Below, piece by piece: positions 33,668 to 48,958 of a DNA stretch of 64,000 bases (positions are counted from its first letter, which is position 1; every line of letters starts with the position of its first letter). The notes below the pieces were generated by a model, which searched no databases, had not been told where the DNA came from, and saw only the letters and a program-made list of their open reading frames with translations. Position numbers and translations under genes: made by a program. The DNA is from Phytophthora sp. 'mugwort' (taxonomy: Eukaryota; Oomycota; Peronosporomycetes; Peronosporales; Peronosporaceae). The stretch lies in NCBI GenBank assembly GCA_033558025.1, contig JAUCEF010000002.1, positions 2,790,001 through 2,854,000 of the forward strand. Direction: 5' to 3'.

Positions 33668-36363
33668 GTGGCAACCCTATCTCATAGAAGAGTGGGCTTG
33701 CTGCAGCTGGACAATTTTTTAGCAACCTTGACGAACGTGAGAGGCTAACGCCTAGCTTTCTGGCACGATGTAAGAGGCCGTGGCGATACCGTATTTCACT
33801 GTTTGTACAGTATTACAACCTCGGCTACACCAAGCGAGAACTAGCTGAGTATACAACAAGCTGAAAAACTGGTAACTGGATTCAAGTATATAAGAGAACA
33901 GGAACGTTTGAGCGAGCAAAGACTACTTAGACTTCGAATCACAGGCTGTGGCGATCTTCTCGCCAAAGCAGGCCGTGCTTGCTACGGCGAATCACGGCGT
34001 TGAATGCGCATGTTTAACTCTCATTGGGAGAATATCGTGGTGTCGAGGCATCCTTGTCGGGAGTTTGCCCTCCTGTGGTGTTAGCGTTTGCCATCGGTAA
34101 CGAAGTCTGTTAGTGAGTCACGGTCGAAGATGCACCGTTCAAATGAATATTGTTATGACGTTTCGTGAGTGGGGCGATTTTGCTGGCGGTTTGCCAGTAT
34201 CGATTCAAATGGTCAAATGAGTAGTAAACACAATTCAGATTAAAAATCTGATTGCGGGTATTATGTGTGGGAAGTCATTCGCACCATTTCCTCACTACTG
34301 TCGCGAGTCGTCCTGAAAAGGACGGACAAGCGTCGTATGGAATGGATGAGTACTAGAAGAACAGACACCCTAAGCCACTAGAGCCAATACAAATAAATGT
34401 AAAGACTATTGACTTATATAAGATCAGGTAATTCACGACTGCCCTTAGGGCCGGCGGCGGCACTCCCTTGCCGACGACTCTAACCTTTTCCATCCACTCG
34501 GCAGCTCACGTCACCATTTACCCGCACGTCAGACATCTCACCTCACCCCTTCCGTCCTTGTCCTCGTTCCGAGCCAAAGGCTCGCTTCATTCACGCAGCG
34601 ATCTCCGTCCTGTCATCAAGTCAGGGCTTAGACTCAGGAGGCTCCTCCTCCCAAGTGCACTCCCTTGCGGGACAGTCCTCGTGCAGTAGACCGCCTCCTA
34701 ACCCGGACCGGTCCTAGACCCACCAACCAACCTGATACGGGTCGACCCGCTCGGGACGCGAATAGTAGCCGGGCTCGTCCTCCGCGAGTTGCTCCACGAG
34801 CATCCGGTCCCGCGACCCATCTCCAGTCAACGAACGCCCTTCGCCGCCCGAGGCGGTTGCCACCGTCCAGAGAAGGAGTACTCGGGACACGACCCCACAA
34901 ACAGGATGCTGATTGATTTGCTTGCTCTGCACGACCAGAATGAAGTGCAATTGCATGCTACCTTCCGGACTGCACGTGATGCAGATGACTCTATCGAAGA
35001 CTATGCCCTCGATATTAACATGTCAACCGAGTGTGTCAAGAACTGCAGTTCGTACAAGCGTTGGAAATGCACTGGTGTTAGTTGTTGTCGGTTTGTCTCC
35101 TGTTCCAGAAAAAAAAACGAGTACGCGAGGTTTTAAAAACTGAACACAAGAGACCTGTTCCAAACTAGCTCATGTAGCGGTAGGAATGTGGTATATATCA
35201 ATGTTTGATCTTGTTTCAGTCGAGCTAACCTAACTGGTGCTCAGCTCGTTCGACTGCCCGGATTTGAGGCAGCTGTGGTTGAGGGTCATAATGCGTCGAA
35301 GGACGGTGAAGTTGTCAGTTTGCAGCGTGTGGACAGAGTCGATGTCTCGGAACAAGTCGGCTGCCGAGTATTGATCTATTCAAGAGATTAAAAAAACGAA
35401 TGGCAAGTGATCCTGTGGCTTAGTTTAAGGTTTTATCAGTTTATATGGCTCGCTTCGTAAACAACTTCTGGGTCTCGGGTATGCTGTCAGTTAAGTCGAT
35501 TTTTAGTATCGGTGGGCCCTCTCGAGAAAGCGCAAGCCGTGTTTCTTCCTGCTGGAGGGGGAATGTAGTAGAGCTCATATGAAACACGAGCAATATTCGT
35601 CACGCTTGTTGGTAAGGGCGGAAACAAGAATATTGTGACCGTAGCTATGACGTTTATCCTTAAAGAAAACACCGACAACTTTGTCTGTTTTTGTTTTTGC
35701 ACATTGCACTGCCGATGGTATTCGTCTGCACGACTCGCCTATATTTGCGGGCGGAGGCAAACATTTGTCGGCATAAGTTGCACTCCACCACATGGGCTTA
35801 GTTCATAATTTGTTATGTTCAGTGCACAATCGATTCAACGCCGTCGCCAACTTCAAGAAGGTAGACGTGAAGAAGATCAACGTAAACGACCTAATCATGG
35901 CGCCTCCGGTGTTAAAAATGACGGTGGAATATGGTAAGCAAGTTATCGAAAAGTTACGTAAGCGATTTCCAACATCGGTGGAGGCTAGATCAGGCCACGA
36001 CCAACAGGAAGAGTTTGTCTGGCCGTGTTTGCAAAGCATACAGCTAACCAGTTGGATTGTACGTGGAAATATGATGATGAAGAACTTGAGTCGTAGTTGG
36101 TCCGCAGCGGAAAGCTACTGAGAGCCGAAGAGCTTTTGACAGTGAGAAGAGACAAATGCCCAATGGGCACGATTGTTACAAACAGGCACACACAAAGCGG
36201 AAATAAAGATTGATGTATATTAACCGAGTGCCGCGCTTGCGGGCGGTGATGGTGATGGTGTGCTGGGCCCCAACCCCTTGCGCTCACTGTTCCAGCCCGT
36301 TTCACTACAGCGCATATTACCCGCCTTCGCTTCGCTCGGGGGAAACTGGTCATCCTTTATGTA

Positions 36364-39300
36364 CTAAAAAAGTATACGCTTTGTAAGTGAAGCATACGTA
36401 TTGGTAAAAGCAAAATTTGCAGAGCGTACCTCGCATTTAGTCGAATATCGGCGTGTAAGATCCATCACTGTCCTCCAGCCCCAGATACTCGATACACACC
36501 TTGAATCTTGATCGTGTTGACCCCCGCTGATAACACCACATACAGTTGTCCGTATGAGAAGCGGGGGGGCTGACGGGTATAGTCCCAGATTCTGCACAGT
36601 CTGCCCTTGCGCTTTATTAATGGTCATGGCGAAGGCTGGTTGCACCAGAACCGGCTTGCGTAGCAGACGAAACAGGAACTCGCTCGCGTCCCCGTCAGTG
36701 GTGAACACAACCCGCGGGATGAACACGTGCTAGCCTTGACGCTCGACTGTCGTGACGGTCGCATGGATAACATGGGTCCTGAGATCGCCGACACGAAGAC
36801 GCGTTCCATTGTACAAGTCAAGGTCAGGATTCAGGTTTCTCATTATCATGATGGGGGGCTTTTTTTACAGCGAGTTTGTTCAGAGGGACCCCGTCGACAG
36901 TGATGGGTGTAACACCTCCGGCTCGAAGCAGTTTGCTTCATTGTCTTCATCCACGGAATCATTGGACATATACTCTTGCGAAACACCTTCCGGCCGTTGC
37001 GCCACCGCTTCGTTGATACGGTGCACCACCGCGTTGGTTTTCGTTAAAGTCGTGCGGCGGGGGGGGGGAGGGGGGGGTTGCCGAAGTGGCAATGTCGGGT
37101 CCGCGTACATCTCGTCCATAATCATTCTTAACCCCTTGGCGACTGCTCCAGGCCGGACCTCATCTCCCTCCTCGGGTGCCTCATTCTGTAATCGTCGGTC
37201 AAAAAATCGGTTGGGATATCTTATTTATTCGGGCCGATCTTGATCGATTTTGGTGTAGTCGGGGCCAAGCGACGAATTGACATCGTGTCTTCCTCCTCCG
37301 CCTCGAAGCAGAAACTCGGAGAATACGAAAAATTCCTCCGCGGTGATCGCGTTCTCAGCAGCCCGCACGAGCATGTCCTCCGTTAGCTGGACCTGACGGA
37401 ACTGCGGGCAATGCTCAGAAGACTTGAGGCAGACGTCAACGGTCTGTGACGGGGTTCCACGAAGAGAATTTAATAGAATCACCCGATAAAACTAATACTT
37501 TTCCTCCGAACGGCTCGTCCTCGCTGTCCGGTACGTCCCGCAGAAATCGATCGACCGCATCAAACGCACGTCGGTGCGTCTTCGGAGCTTCGTCCCAAAT
37601 GATCAAGATGGCTATCTTGATTAATCCTTCCAAGCGGGGCCGCATTATAAACTGAGCATGTCGAATTCTCGTTCAACTTCAAGGGAATCTTGAATGTACA
37701 GTCTGTTGTGCGACCACTCATCAGCAAACAAAGACAATCCCACTCGAATCCACGCAATTATAATTTTCCGGGAAATACGCACTTTTGCAAGGATGCCCTG
37801 GGCACGTAGACTTTCCGGCGCCACCGGGCCGATCAATGGAGCACAGCTTGTCGCCAACTTGGTGGTGGTATCAAACAGCTTCCATGACTTGGTTGTAGAT
37901 CGCGTTTGGCATGCATTCAGTTGATCTTATCGATGGACGATGCGTTGAAGAACGGAGTGGTCGTAGCTCTCCATCTCGCGGTGGATGGGGTTGTTTGTGC
38001 AGTAGCGAGGTCAGTAGCACCGCTGGGAACGCATTAAGTTATGGCAGAGGAAATCGGCAACGGCGTACCCGCTAGCTTCTATCAAGTCGCGCAGGCACTT
38101 CACCGTATGATACTTAATCATATTCGCTTTTGCCTGACATCCCCAGGTGTGATACTTAATGACGAAGTCACTCGACAGTTCAGCGTAGCAAACGTCCCGT
38201 AGTATCCGGAGGTGGGCTACCTAAACGTACATTAACAGGGTCCCGAAGAGCTGGCGGAGCTGGTATGGTGGCGGCTTCATTCATACAGGCAGCCCATACC
38301 ACGTCGTTTTCGAGATACCGAGTTCTAAGACAGCTTTGCGATATGATTCGCAAATGGTTTAGTCCACCCTTGTAGGTCCTCAAAGGACCGTGGGCCCTTG
38401 CGATTACACAATAGCACGCACATGCTGAACTTCTCAATATCGCTCGGTAAAACATAGATCATACGCCCCGATAGCTGTTTGGTCCTTTTGGTTTTACGGC
38501 GAACCCATCGCTTTCTTTTGGGATCCCAGTGAAACAACTTGCCCACATTGTGGTACACGATTGACTTTGTCAGTTGGTCCTCGGTGCTTCACTCCCACAT
38601 AATTAAGAAAACGCGGTTAGCATAGTGCGTCTACCGCGAGTAAGCACTCAGTCGGGGTCAACGCACGGACGAAACGTGATCACTTGCTCGTCTTCCAAAT
38701 ACACCGTAAGCTGAACAATAGCATATTTTGTTTCTAGACAGAGTAGTCAAGGAGCCTCATACACGCTTTTACTGGAGAGAGATACCTGGCGATTAAGAAT
38801 CGGAGGACCTCTTCCGTGTTGTGTTTCCCTCTCCGCGAACGGTTTCCACAGTTATCACCGCCCTGTCGGATCACTTGTAGACGTACTTGTACAGGTATTT
38901 GCGCCGCCGTGATCGCCGTGCACACCTCAACGTGATGTGGCAGACGTACTTTTGCGAAAGTACGGGTTATAGAGCACCACCAGCGGATTCACCGTTTCGT
39001 TATCGTACTTTTTTCACTGAAACGTTTGAACTCCGACCGGACGACGCTGTCGTCTGTACATTGGCTAACCGTATTGGCTCGCTAAAGTAACTTTGCACTA
39101 ACGGCTCGGGATATCCTTTCGTACACTGTCCATCCTTCACAGAGGGGGACGTTTTATTCGTTGCATTGCATGGGTCTTGCATCATGCATGCCATTACCGT
39201 TTCGAAAAGCGCAGGGTTTGCTGCAACGTCAAGCAGCTCTGTAGACACTAACTTGTCAATGATTTATCGGAACGCTGCTTATCCTCATCCGCGACGGTGA

Positions 39301-39480
39301 CTAGGATGTGGGTGTGTGTAAGGCCTCGCTTGCGGAATCCGACGAAGTAAATCCGATCAAAACGTGGCCAAGGACGGCCACACTTAAGTCGACAAGAAGG
39401 CTCTCAGCTTTTGCTGCCACACCCTCGCGACGACGATGCTTTGGTTTTCAGCCGGTAAGAACCCGGCGGCTGAAGACTAG
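36364..39480 (-). mobile_element. Degenerate Helitron (HUH Rep and PIF1-type helicase)
   Basis: Rolling-circle transposon read on the minus strand. Near 39370-39290 it has FRKRGLTHTHILV, the Rep HUH motif (His-x-His). At 39248-39000 comes the downstream Rep segment (VMACMMQDPC...DGQCTKGYPEP). At 38925-38734 is a RYLSP-type segment. At 38558-38325 is the conserved linker before the helicase (FHWDPKRKRWVRRKT...GRMIYVLP...LLCNRKGPRSFEDLQG). The helicase follows: IIWDEAPKTHRRAFDAVD and FGGKVLVLSGD near 37600-37470, then TNAVVHRINEAV near 37050, and FAMTINKAQGQTVQ near 36640-36590. The order is exactly that of a Helitron ORF. Multiple frame breaks show it is dead. The TC start and the hairpin-CTRR end were not located. 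Confidence 0.88.
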
Positions 39481-40600
39481 ATAAATTATGTCTTCAGTGA
39501 GCTGGTGCCGGTATCCGCTATTCTGGTAGCAACAGCGTCTGCAATCCGACTCGCTTCGCAACGTGGAAATGCGAGTATCCCCAGCTGTAGTTGATGGACC
39601 GAAGCAGCTATAGACTAAACGATGGAAATTGTGGCCACAGAAAACACTCTCATGGCGCAGCTGAGCGAGGTTTCCTCGATTTCTTACCACGTCGGATTGC
39701 ATGTGATCGTCACGAAGGCGTCTGGTTTACCATATTTCCGAAGCATAGTCATTGAAAACAAAATACGAAATGTCACTACGGGAACATGTTGTTTCTCGAG
39801 TATATCAGAAGGTGGATGGCGAGTCCGCTCTTCATCAAGATGGACGACTATTCAAGCAATATTGCGTGAATCAGCGGGCTAAGTGTGAGCAAAAACAACC
39901 ACGCTGCGTTACCACCCACAAGACCGAAATACGCGCTGACCAATATATCGCGGGCTCGAGGCCGCACTTCTTGATGATGCCACTGACTAAGTGGACAAAT
40001 GGGAGGGATCACTCTCAAAGTACGACCGAGCTTCTGTGAATTTGATTCGTCCTAATCAAGACCTAGACACGACTGACACTTGTTGAACCGAACGGGTTAT
40101 CTTCCGTCGTTTCATTTGGAAGTCCGCGCCAGATGTACAAGTCGTATCAAAACTCTGGGGTGGCTTATGATACAGATTTGGACAGAAAGATGTGACGCGC
40201 TAGGTGTATGGTGATAGGTGCGAACACAAACGGGTGACATTTGTAGCCAACATTGATATTTACTTATCAGAACTCGGTGGCTAAATTTAAGTACGCATAG
40301 CAAAATTGACTTTGGCACCAATACAACGTTGCTCTGGAGCTCAACCGGTTTCCGACCTCTTTTTATTCAAGTGACGAGGGTTCAGTTCCTACGACTGCAA
40401 CGTTAATCGCCCGAAAAGAGTGACCGTTGTGCCGGGGTTCCGAGGCAGTAGGTGCACCTGCTGACGCCTCCCCCCTATCTGGTGAGTCTATTACAGCCCT
40501 GTTTTTGCCAAGCCTTCTTAGCATTGCTCTCACTAACTGCACCCCAAGCTTTGACGACACGGCCCACAAGCCGTTTGCGCTTGTTCAGGGCCGATAATTT
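39481..40600. other. Flank between Helitron and pogo-like remnants
   Basis: Only short frames are present, at 39622-40039 on the plus strand and 40363-40569 on the minus strand. No domain was recognised. It may include the 5' end of the Helitron. Confidence 0.3.
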
Positions 40601-40607
40601 TTGTAAC

Positions 40608-41831
40608 TCAGCAACGTTCGAACAGTGAGACGTTGCTACTTGAGGTTTCATCGCGCTGAGCTCGTAACAAAGCGTGATCGCGCGCAGCTTCTGTTTGGAT
40701 GGGTCTATGGCTCCAACGTCCAGCGGTTGGCCACATCGAGGTGGTGTGCTTCGGCAGCGGCACCACCTCTGTGCCCCATCCTACCAACGTTTCCTGCGCG
40801 TCCGTGCCCACGTAGCACTTAAGATTATCGACGTAGAAGAGCAAGTGGGCCAGGCTCTACATCACTCGCGAAGCCGCCCCATGTCTCCTCCACAAAGACT
40901 TCTCTGATACTCGAGTACCCATGCACGCGTTCGTTTGCACGGCAGTCTCCGCCTTACTCGAGACACCCTATACTTCCTTCTCAACAAGGCCGCCAGGCTG
41001 CCCCTTGAAAATGATGACGGGTCGCAGCTCCTGACCCATGGCGGACACTATCAACAATACGCTAGCTCGCTCTGAACGCGTACGCCTCTTAATCTTCAAG
41101 CCCTTTTTAGCCCCTCTCTCGCTGATGATGCGGGTGTCGTCGTAGAGGACCGCCGTTTCGTCACCATTGAATATGGAAGACCTAGCGTTCACCTGCGCTC
41201 CGACGCCACTGTAAAACTTGAACTGCTCTGCCTCGAGGTCCTTCGTCGACATAATGGATTGGGTGGCGCCGAAAGGAGAACCTATGCTTTTGAATAATCC
41301 GCCGCATCATGCTGGCCTAGGCTCTCTACCTGTTCTTAGCGATGTGCGCAGCCGTGTGTACTCCTCCTTCATGAACACTAGCACGTGCGACCTCTTCAAC
41401 GGGAAGTCGGCTCGCATCTGCTTAATCCATGCACTAGGGAGTAAGCTAAACCTTCCTTGACCATCAACGCTGCATTTAGACGCACTCTTGTTGTCACACG
41501 TAATCTTGGCTTCCTCCTTTGTCCAACCATGCACAGCAGTTCGCGACTTGATGCCATGAATTCCTGCGATGCTCAGATCGGCACCAACATCGTCCAGCAC
41601 CTTTGCCGTTATTTCATTAGGGTATGCATTGCGACGGTCTCGAACTTTCACGTGGATGGCGCTGCTTGCGGCGTGGCAGAGGGCTGGGGCCCGCTGGACC
41701 TTCGCCGTTGCTTTCCACGTCATGCATGGTACTGCTATATCACCGAAAGGAATACCTTGGGGGTAAATACCAGATGCAAGGGCTAAAGCCTTACAGGGAC
41801 TTGAGGGGCTTACCAGGCGACGGTCAGTCAA
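40608..41831 (-). mobile_element. Degenerate pogo/jerky-type DDE transposase
   Basis: The 41252-40968 segment has FNGDETAVLYDD (first catalytic Asp), then SERGAKKGLKIK and VSAMGQELRPVIIFKGQ, the typical strand order of the DDE_1 superfamily. After a few stops, which include a VQTNACMG segment (family: VQ.NAW), 40850-40700 gives LLFYVDNLKC (second Asp) and TEVVPLPKHTTSMWP. The last catalytic Asp, expected shortly after the TTS motif, is not seen. The 41831-41307 frame may hold the N-terminal DNA-binding part (AWIKQMRADFPL). Dead by several stops. Confidence 0.75.
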
Positions 41832-41979
41832 CGAGACGAGAAGTGAGCTATGCAGCCCAGTGTGCGCAGCGCATGTCGCCTGTCCTACCCTCGCAACCCG
41901 TACGTTATATTAGGACTGGTTACCTAGCTATACACGTAGTTGTGCGCATGTCTGCTGTGAGTATGCGCAGCAGCACTCA

Positions 41980-42260
41980 GGAGTTTCACCCGCAGGGTAA
42001 TCCCCAACACCAGGCGGCGCCGGTGCAGCAGCAACATCGCGTAGGCGTTTCACCCACCGGGCAATCTCCAATACCAAGCAGCGCTTGTACGTTTCCAGCA
42101 CGCAGGAGTTTCACCTCGTAGGGCAACCTCCATCACCAGGCAGCACGCCTGTCCAACGCCAGTAGCGCGCAACAGGGCAACCCCCAACACCAGGCAGCGC
42201 CTGTGCAGCAGCAATAGTCTGGATAGCGGCAATATCTGGGAAGCAGCAGTGTCTGGTCAG
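41980..42260. repeat. Degenerate minisatellite-like tandem repeat
   Basis: Several diverged copies of a unit of about 50-60 bases. Recurring pieces are GTTTCACCC, GGGCAACCCCCAACACCAG and GCAGCGCCTGTGCAGCAGCAA. Copies are clear at about 41985-42040, 42045-42110, 42112-42165 and 42170-42215. No coding role was seen. Confidence 0.6.
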
Positions 42261-42834
42261 CGGCAGTGCCTGGGCAATGGCAGCGTCCGTCGTGGCGCCG
42301 ATTGAGTCCTCGCGAGGTCGCACGTGATGAGCATCACCAGTGCGGCCAAGCCTGGGACAAAGCAGGATGTCAGCATGGCATGTGCGTGCGGTGCAGCGCG
42401 CCGGCTTCACACCACAGGTACGTTGGAGTCTCGCCGGATATCACTATATCTCACACTGCCTTCGCCCTCGGCAACGGCATCGTCTGAATCATTGCTCTGC
42501 GTTTCACTATCACCCACACCCTGTTGTCTGAAGCGCGTAGTAGCGCTGTCCTCCGCCATTTCACCTCTGGCCTTGGTACCGCAACTCGTGCGACCTCATT
42601 GGCTAAAATTGTTGTATGGCACGTCCAACAGAAAGCAATGTGTCGTTGTTTTGCGTCCGTCGTGTCTCTCTGTACAAATATGTATGCTTTTTTGGTACTG
42701 ATATCGCAATAATTGCAATAGGATAACAGTTTTTGCGACCCTATTTCATTTGTATCAATATTATTGTACTAAAAGAATATACAGTACTCTGTAACGCGAG
42801 TTGAGACTCTCAACTAGCACTTTTTGCTCAACTT

Positions 42835-42858
42835 GAGAGAGAGAGAGAGAGAGAGAGA
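42835..42858. repeat. (GA)n microsatellite
   Basis: Twelve GA units. A short hairpin (GTTGAG...CTCAAC) lies about 35 bases before it. Confidence 0.9.
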
Positions 42859-44390
42859 CGTGAGCATCGAATCACATAATATTGGGAGCCGCAGCATCAC
42901 TACAGGTAGACGAGGTTTCATGCCATATCGATGTACATTTCTCATTACACGCTCTACTCAAGCATCGGTATCAGACCCGACACATCCTGCCCTGAAGCGA
43001 ACGGGCTATCCAGGGTAAGTTTGTAGATGGCCAATGGGCACCGTGACAATTGCAGATCCTGCAATGAGTTGAGTCGACTTGACGCTACCAATCGGACACT
43101 TGACTCCGACCTCATAGAGCACACACCAATCGACGGGTCGGAATGGAACAACCTGGCGCACAGTACACAAGCACGTGCAGTGATCGTGGACATTTTTGGC
43201 GTCGCGTCCCCGGGTGGCTGCAATCTTTGCGATACTACGGTGCGGTGGGCCGACAATGTCGGACGGGCCGGACAGGCTCGGCGTGTTCGGAGCCCATCCC
43301 ATCGCAGCGGGAAAATAATTTGCGTGTTAGTCCGGTGGCCAAAATGGTGTGGGCCCCACAATCAGAATCTGACAAATTCATGATCAGCTGACTGAGTCAA
43401 CCCGGACAGGGAAGATGGAGGTGCACTTGCAACGCATGCTCACCTAGGCGTTACCCGCTGCGAACAATAATAGCAAATCAGATTCTATCTGCGGGTAGTG
43501 CTTTTCCATCCGCTTTGAAGTTGTTTTCTTCTGGGACTGCATGCGATGGAGGTTCGCAACTAGCGCAATGGGCCGAAACGGCCGATCTACTCCATGCATC
43601 GACCGCAGATATTCGAATGGCCAGCAGCGCCTGCCGTTTTATTGTCGGTCGTAGTAATCATCCACGTAGCGCTATTATAATGCTGTTTCTGCTGCTACGT
43701 GTTGGTCCGTTTTGTCCGGCAAAGTGCGGACGGTTGGCGACGAGCATGCAGACCTGATTTCTGTGCACGAAGCCGTGTTCGTCCAGCGCCGAGCGCCACC
43801 CATCGCTGAACACGAACGCGCTAGGCCTCGCGCCCCCTGTTTGCGCTGGCGCGCTCTCTACATTTGTATGTGTCCCGATTGCACCCGTCAGCTCAAATCA
43901 TACCCCTTCTCTCCCTGTTGTGACGCGAGCCGCCGCACGAATTCAGTTCATTCAAACAGGAAAGCATTCTAGAATACAGTGTCTAGCGTAGACTATGTCT
44001 ATTTCGTGAGGTTGAGATCGTGAAGCTTCTCGCTGCTAGAATATATGTATTGAAGCTAGGCAGATGCACGGACGCTTATTATAATGCTCGTCACGATTTC
44101 CATTTTGGTAGACCGTGCCCAAGCAGCAAGTCAACCTTAATGTGTTGATGGATTCCTGGCGCTCCGGCTTTCTGCCAGCAGGAAAAGTAGCCACGGCTGC
44201 AGCTCATCCTGCCTGGGTCTCAGCATCCGGTTTGCCGTGTTTTGGTTGGCGAACCGTGTCGGCGACATCAGCTCATACTGGAGCGCGCTGCTCGGCGAAC
44301 ACGGCTTTATCCTGCCGCGAGGTTTGGGGTTCTGGACCTCCAGCGGATCCCACGCCGTCCCTCTCTCCTTGTGTCCCAGCAACTTTGCAT
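42859..44390. other. Intergenic, no supported gene
   Basis: Short frames occur on both strands (for example 43027-43391 and 43515-43972), without recognisable domains. The DNA nearest 44390 is probably the promoter and leader of the YrhK-type gene. Confidence 0.35.
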
Positions 44391-44407
44391 TCATTTCTGA
44401 ATATTCG
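44391..44407 (+). promoter_or_regulatory. Inr/FPR-like motif, YrhK-type gene
   Basis: TCATTTCTGAATATTCG matches the oomycete initiator TCAYTYY followed by an FPR-like AT-rich element. It ends 53 bases before the ATG at 44461. Confidence 0.45.
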
Positions 44408-44460
44408 GTCAAGTAGTCAAGTCGTCCAGCACATTGTCAGCACAAGTAAAATAAAAAAGC

Positions 44461-45258
44461 ATGCCAGGTGTTTCCCCACGCAACTCGCACTACTCGATCC
44501 AGATGACGCCGCGCCAGCCGGAGGTGCTGCTGCACGACGACCACGAGCTCGCGACCTGGGAGAAGTGCGTCGAGATAGGGCGTGTGGTCGCCTACTTCCT
44601 CGGCTCGCTACTCTTCCTGCTCGGCTCCATCTACTTCTACCCGGAATACTCAGTCATGTGGAATGGCAAAGCTGGCCTCTTCGGTAGCTGGGCTTTCGTG
44701 GTCGGCTGCATCATGTTCTTCATTGGCGCCAACCTCGACTTCATCCAGACAATCCGTTACAACCACGGCACGCAACTGCGCCAGGTCCTGCGAGCGTTCA
44801 ACTCGTTGGCCAACTACATGGCCACGTCCATCTTCATCCTCGGCGCGCTCTACTTCCTGCCCACGTGGTATCCCAAGGCGCCTGAACTCGGCTGCTGGTC
44901 ATTTTTCGTCGGCTGCATTCTCTTCTGCGCCGCCGCCATCGTCGAAATCCTCTTTATCTGCATGACGCATGAGGACCCGCGCGTAACCGGCTTCAAGATC
45001 AAGAATATCGCCTGCTGGGGCACCGTCGCGGCGCTCGGCACGTTCATCGGAGCCCTGTTCTTCATTCTCGGCAGCTGGTACTACCTTCCCAGGTACATCA
45101 ACCTCGTTGACGAGGGCACGCACTACATGAACAAGGCCATCACATTCTACGTGACCGGCAGCGTCTTCTTCATCATCAACAGTTTGGCGCTCATCCCGGA
45201 CGTCTACCATGCGATTAAGGTCACTGCACGAAAAAACGACCTGGAGAGCAAGGTATAA
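44461..45258 (+). CDS. Multi-pass membrane protein with three YrhK-like modules
   Basis: Intron-less, 265 aa. After a polar N-terminus of about 40 residues the protein has roughly six hydrophobic segments arranged as three similar pairs. Pair one has FLGSLLFLLGSIYFYPEY and then FVVGCIMFFIGANLDFIQT. Pair two has ATSIFILGALYFLPTW and then FFVGCILFCAAAIVEILFI. Pair three has TFIGALFFILGSWYYLPRY and then YVTGSVFFIINSLALIPDV. The G-x-x-x-F-x-x-G/P-x-x-Y-x-P pattern is that of the YrhK domain, whose biochemical role is unknown. The end is basic (KVTARKNDLESKV). The start is the first ATG of a clean frame with a good upstream start-site motif. Localisation (plasma or inner membrane) cannot be told. 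Confidence 0.8.
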   Translation: MPGVSPRNSHYSIQMTPRQPEVLLHDDHELATWEKCVEIGRVVAYFLGSLLFLLGSIYFYPEYSVMWNGKAGLFGSWAFVVGCIMFFIGANLDFIQTIRYNHGTQLRQVLRAFNSLANYMATSIFILGALYFLPTWYPKAPELGCWSFFVGCILFCAAAIVEILFICMTHEDPRVTGFKIKNIACWGTVAALGTFIGALFFILGSWYYLPRYINLVDEGTHYMNKAITFYVTGSVFFIINSLALIPDVYHAIKVTARKNDLESKV

Positions 45259-48845
<3,587 letters not shown>

Positions 48846-48958
48846 TTGCATTAATACGATAGATGAACTGGTCACTGTTTAACTGTGATTAAGCTTTGAG
48901 TTTGGGTTTCTATTGCTCTGCATTTATTCACCACCGATTACAAAGCTGTTAACCAACT

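Larger units (their letters stand above)
32901..36363. other. Repeat-like DNA without an assignable gene
   Basis: No domain was recognised in any frame here. The stretch includes an A/T-rich region at 33730-34440 and a GC-rich block at 34440-34900 that opens with a GGCCGGCGGCGGCACTCCC stretch and could be an LTR or leader. It also has short frames at 34913-35143 and 35792-36121 without diagnostic motifs. It is probably decayed retroelement DNA. Confidence 0.35.
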
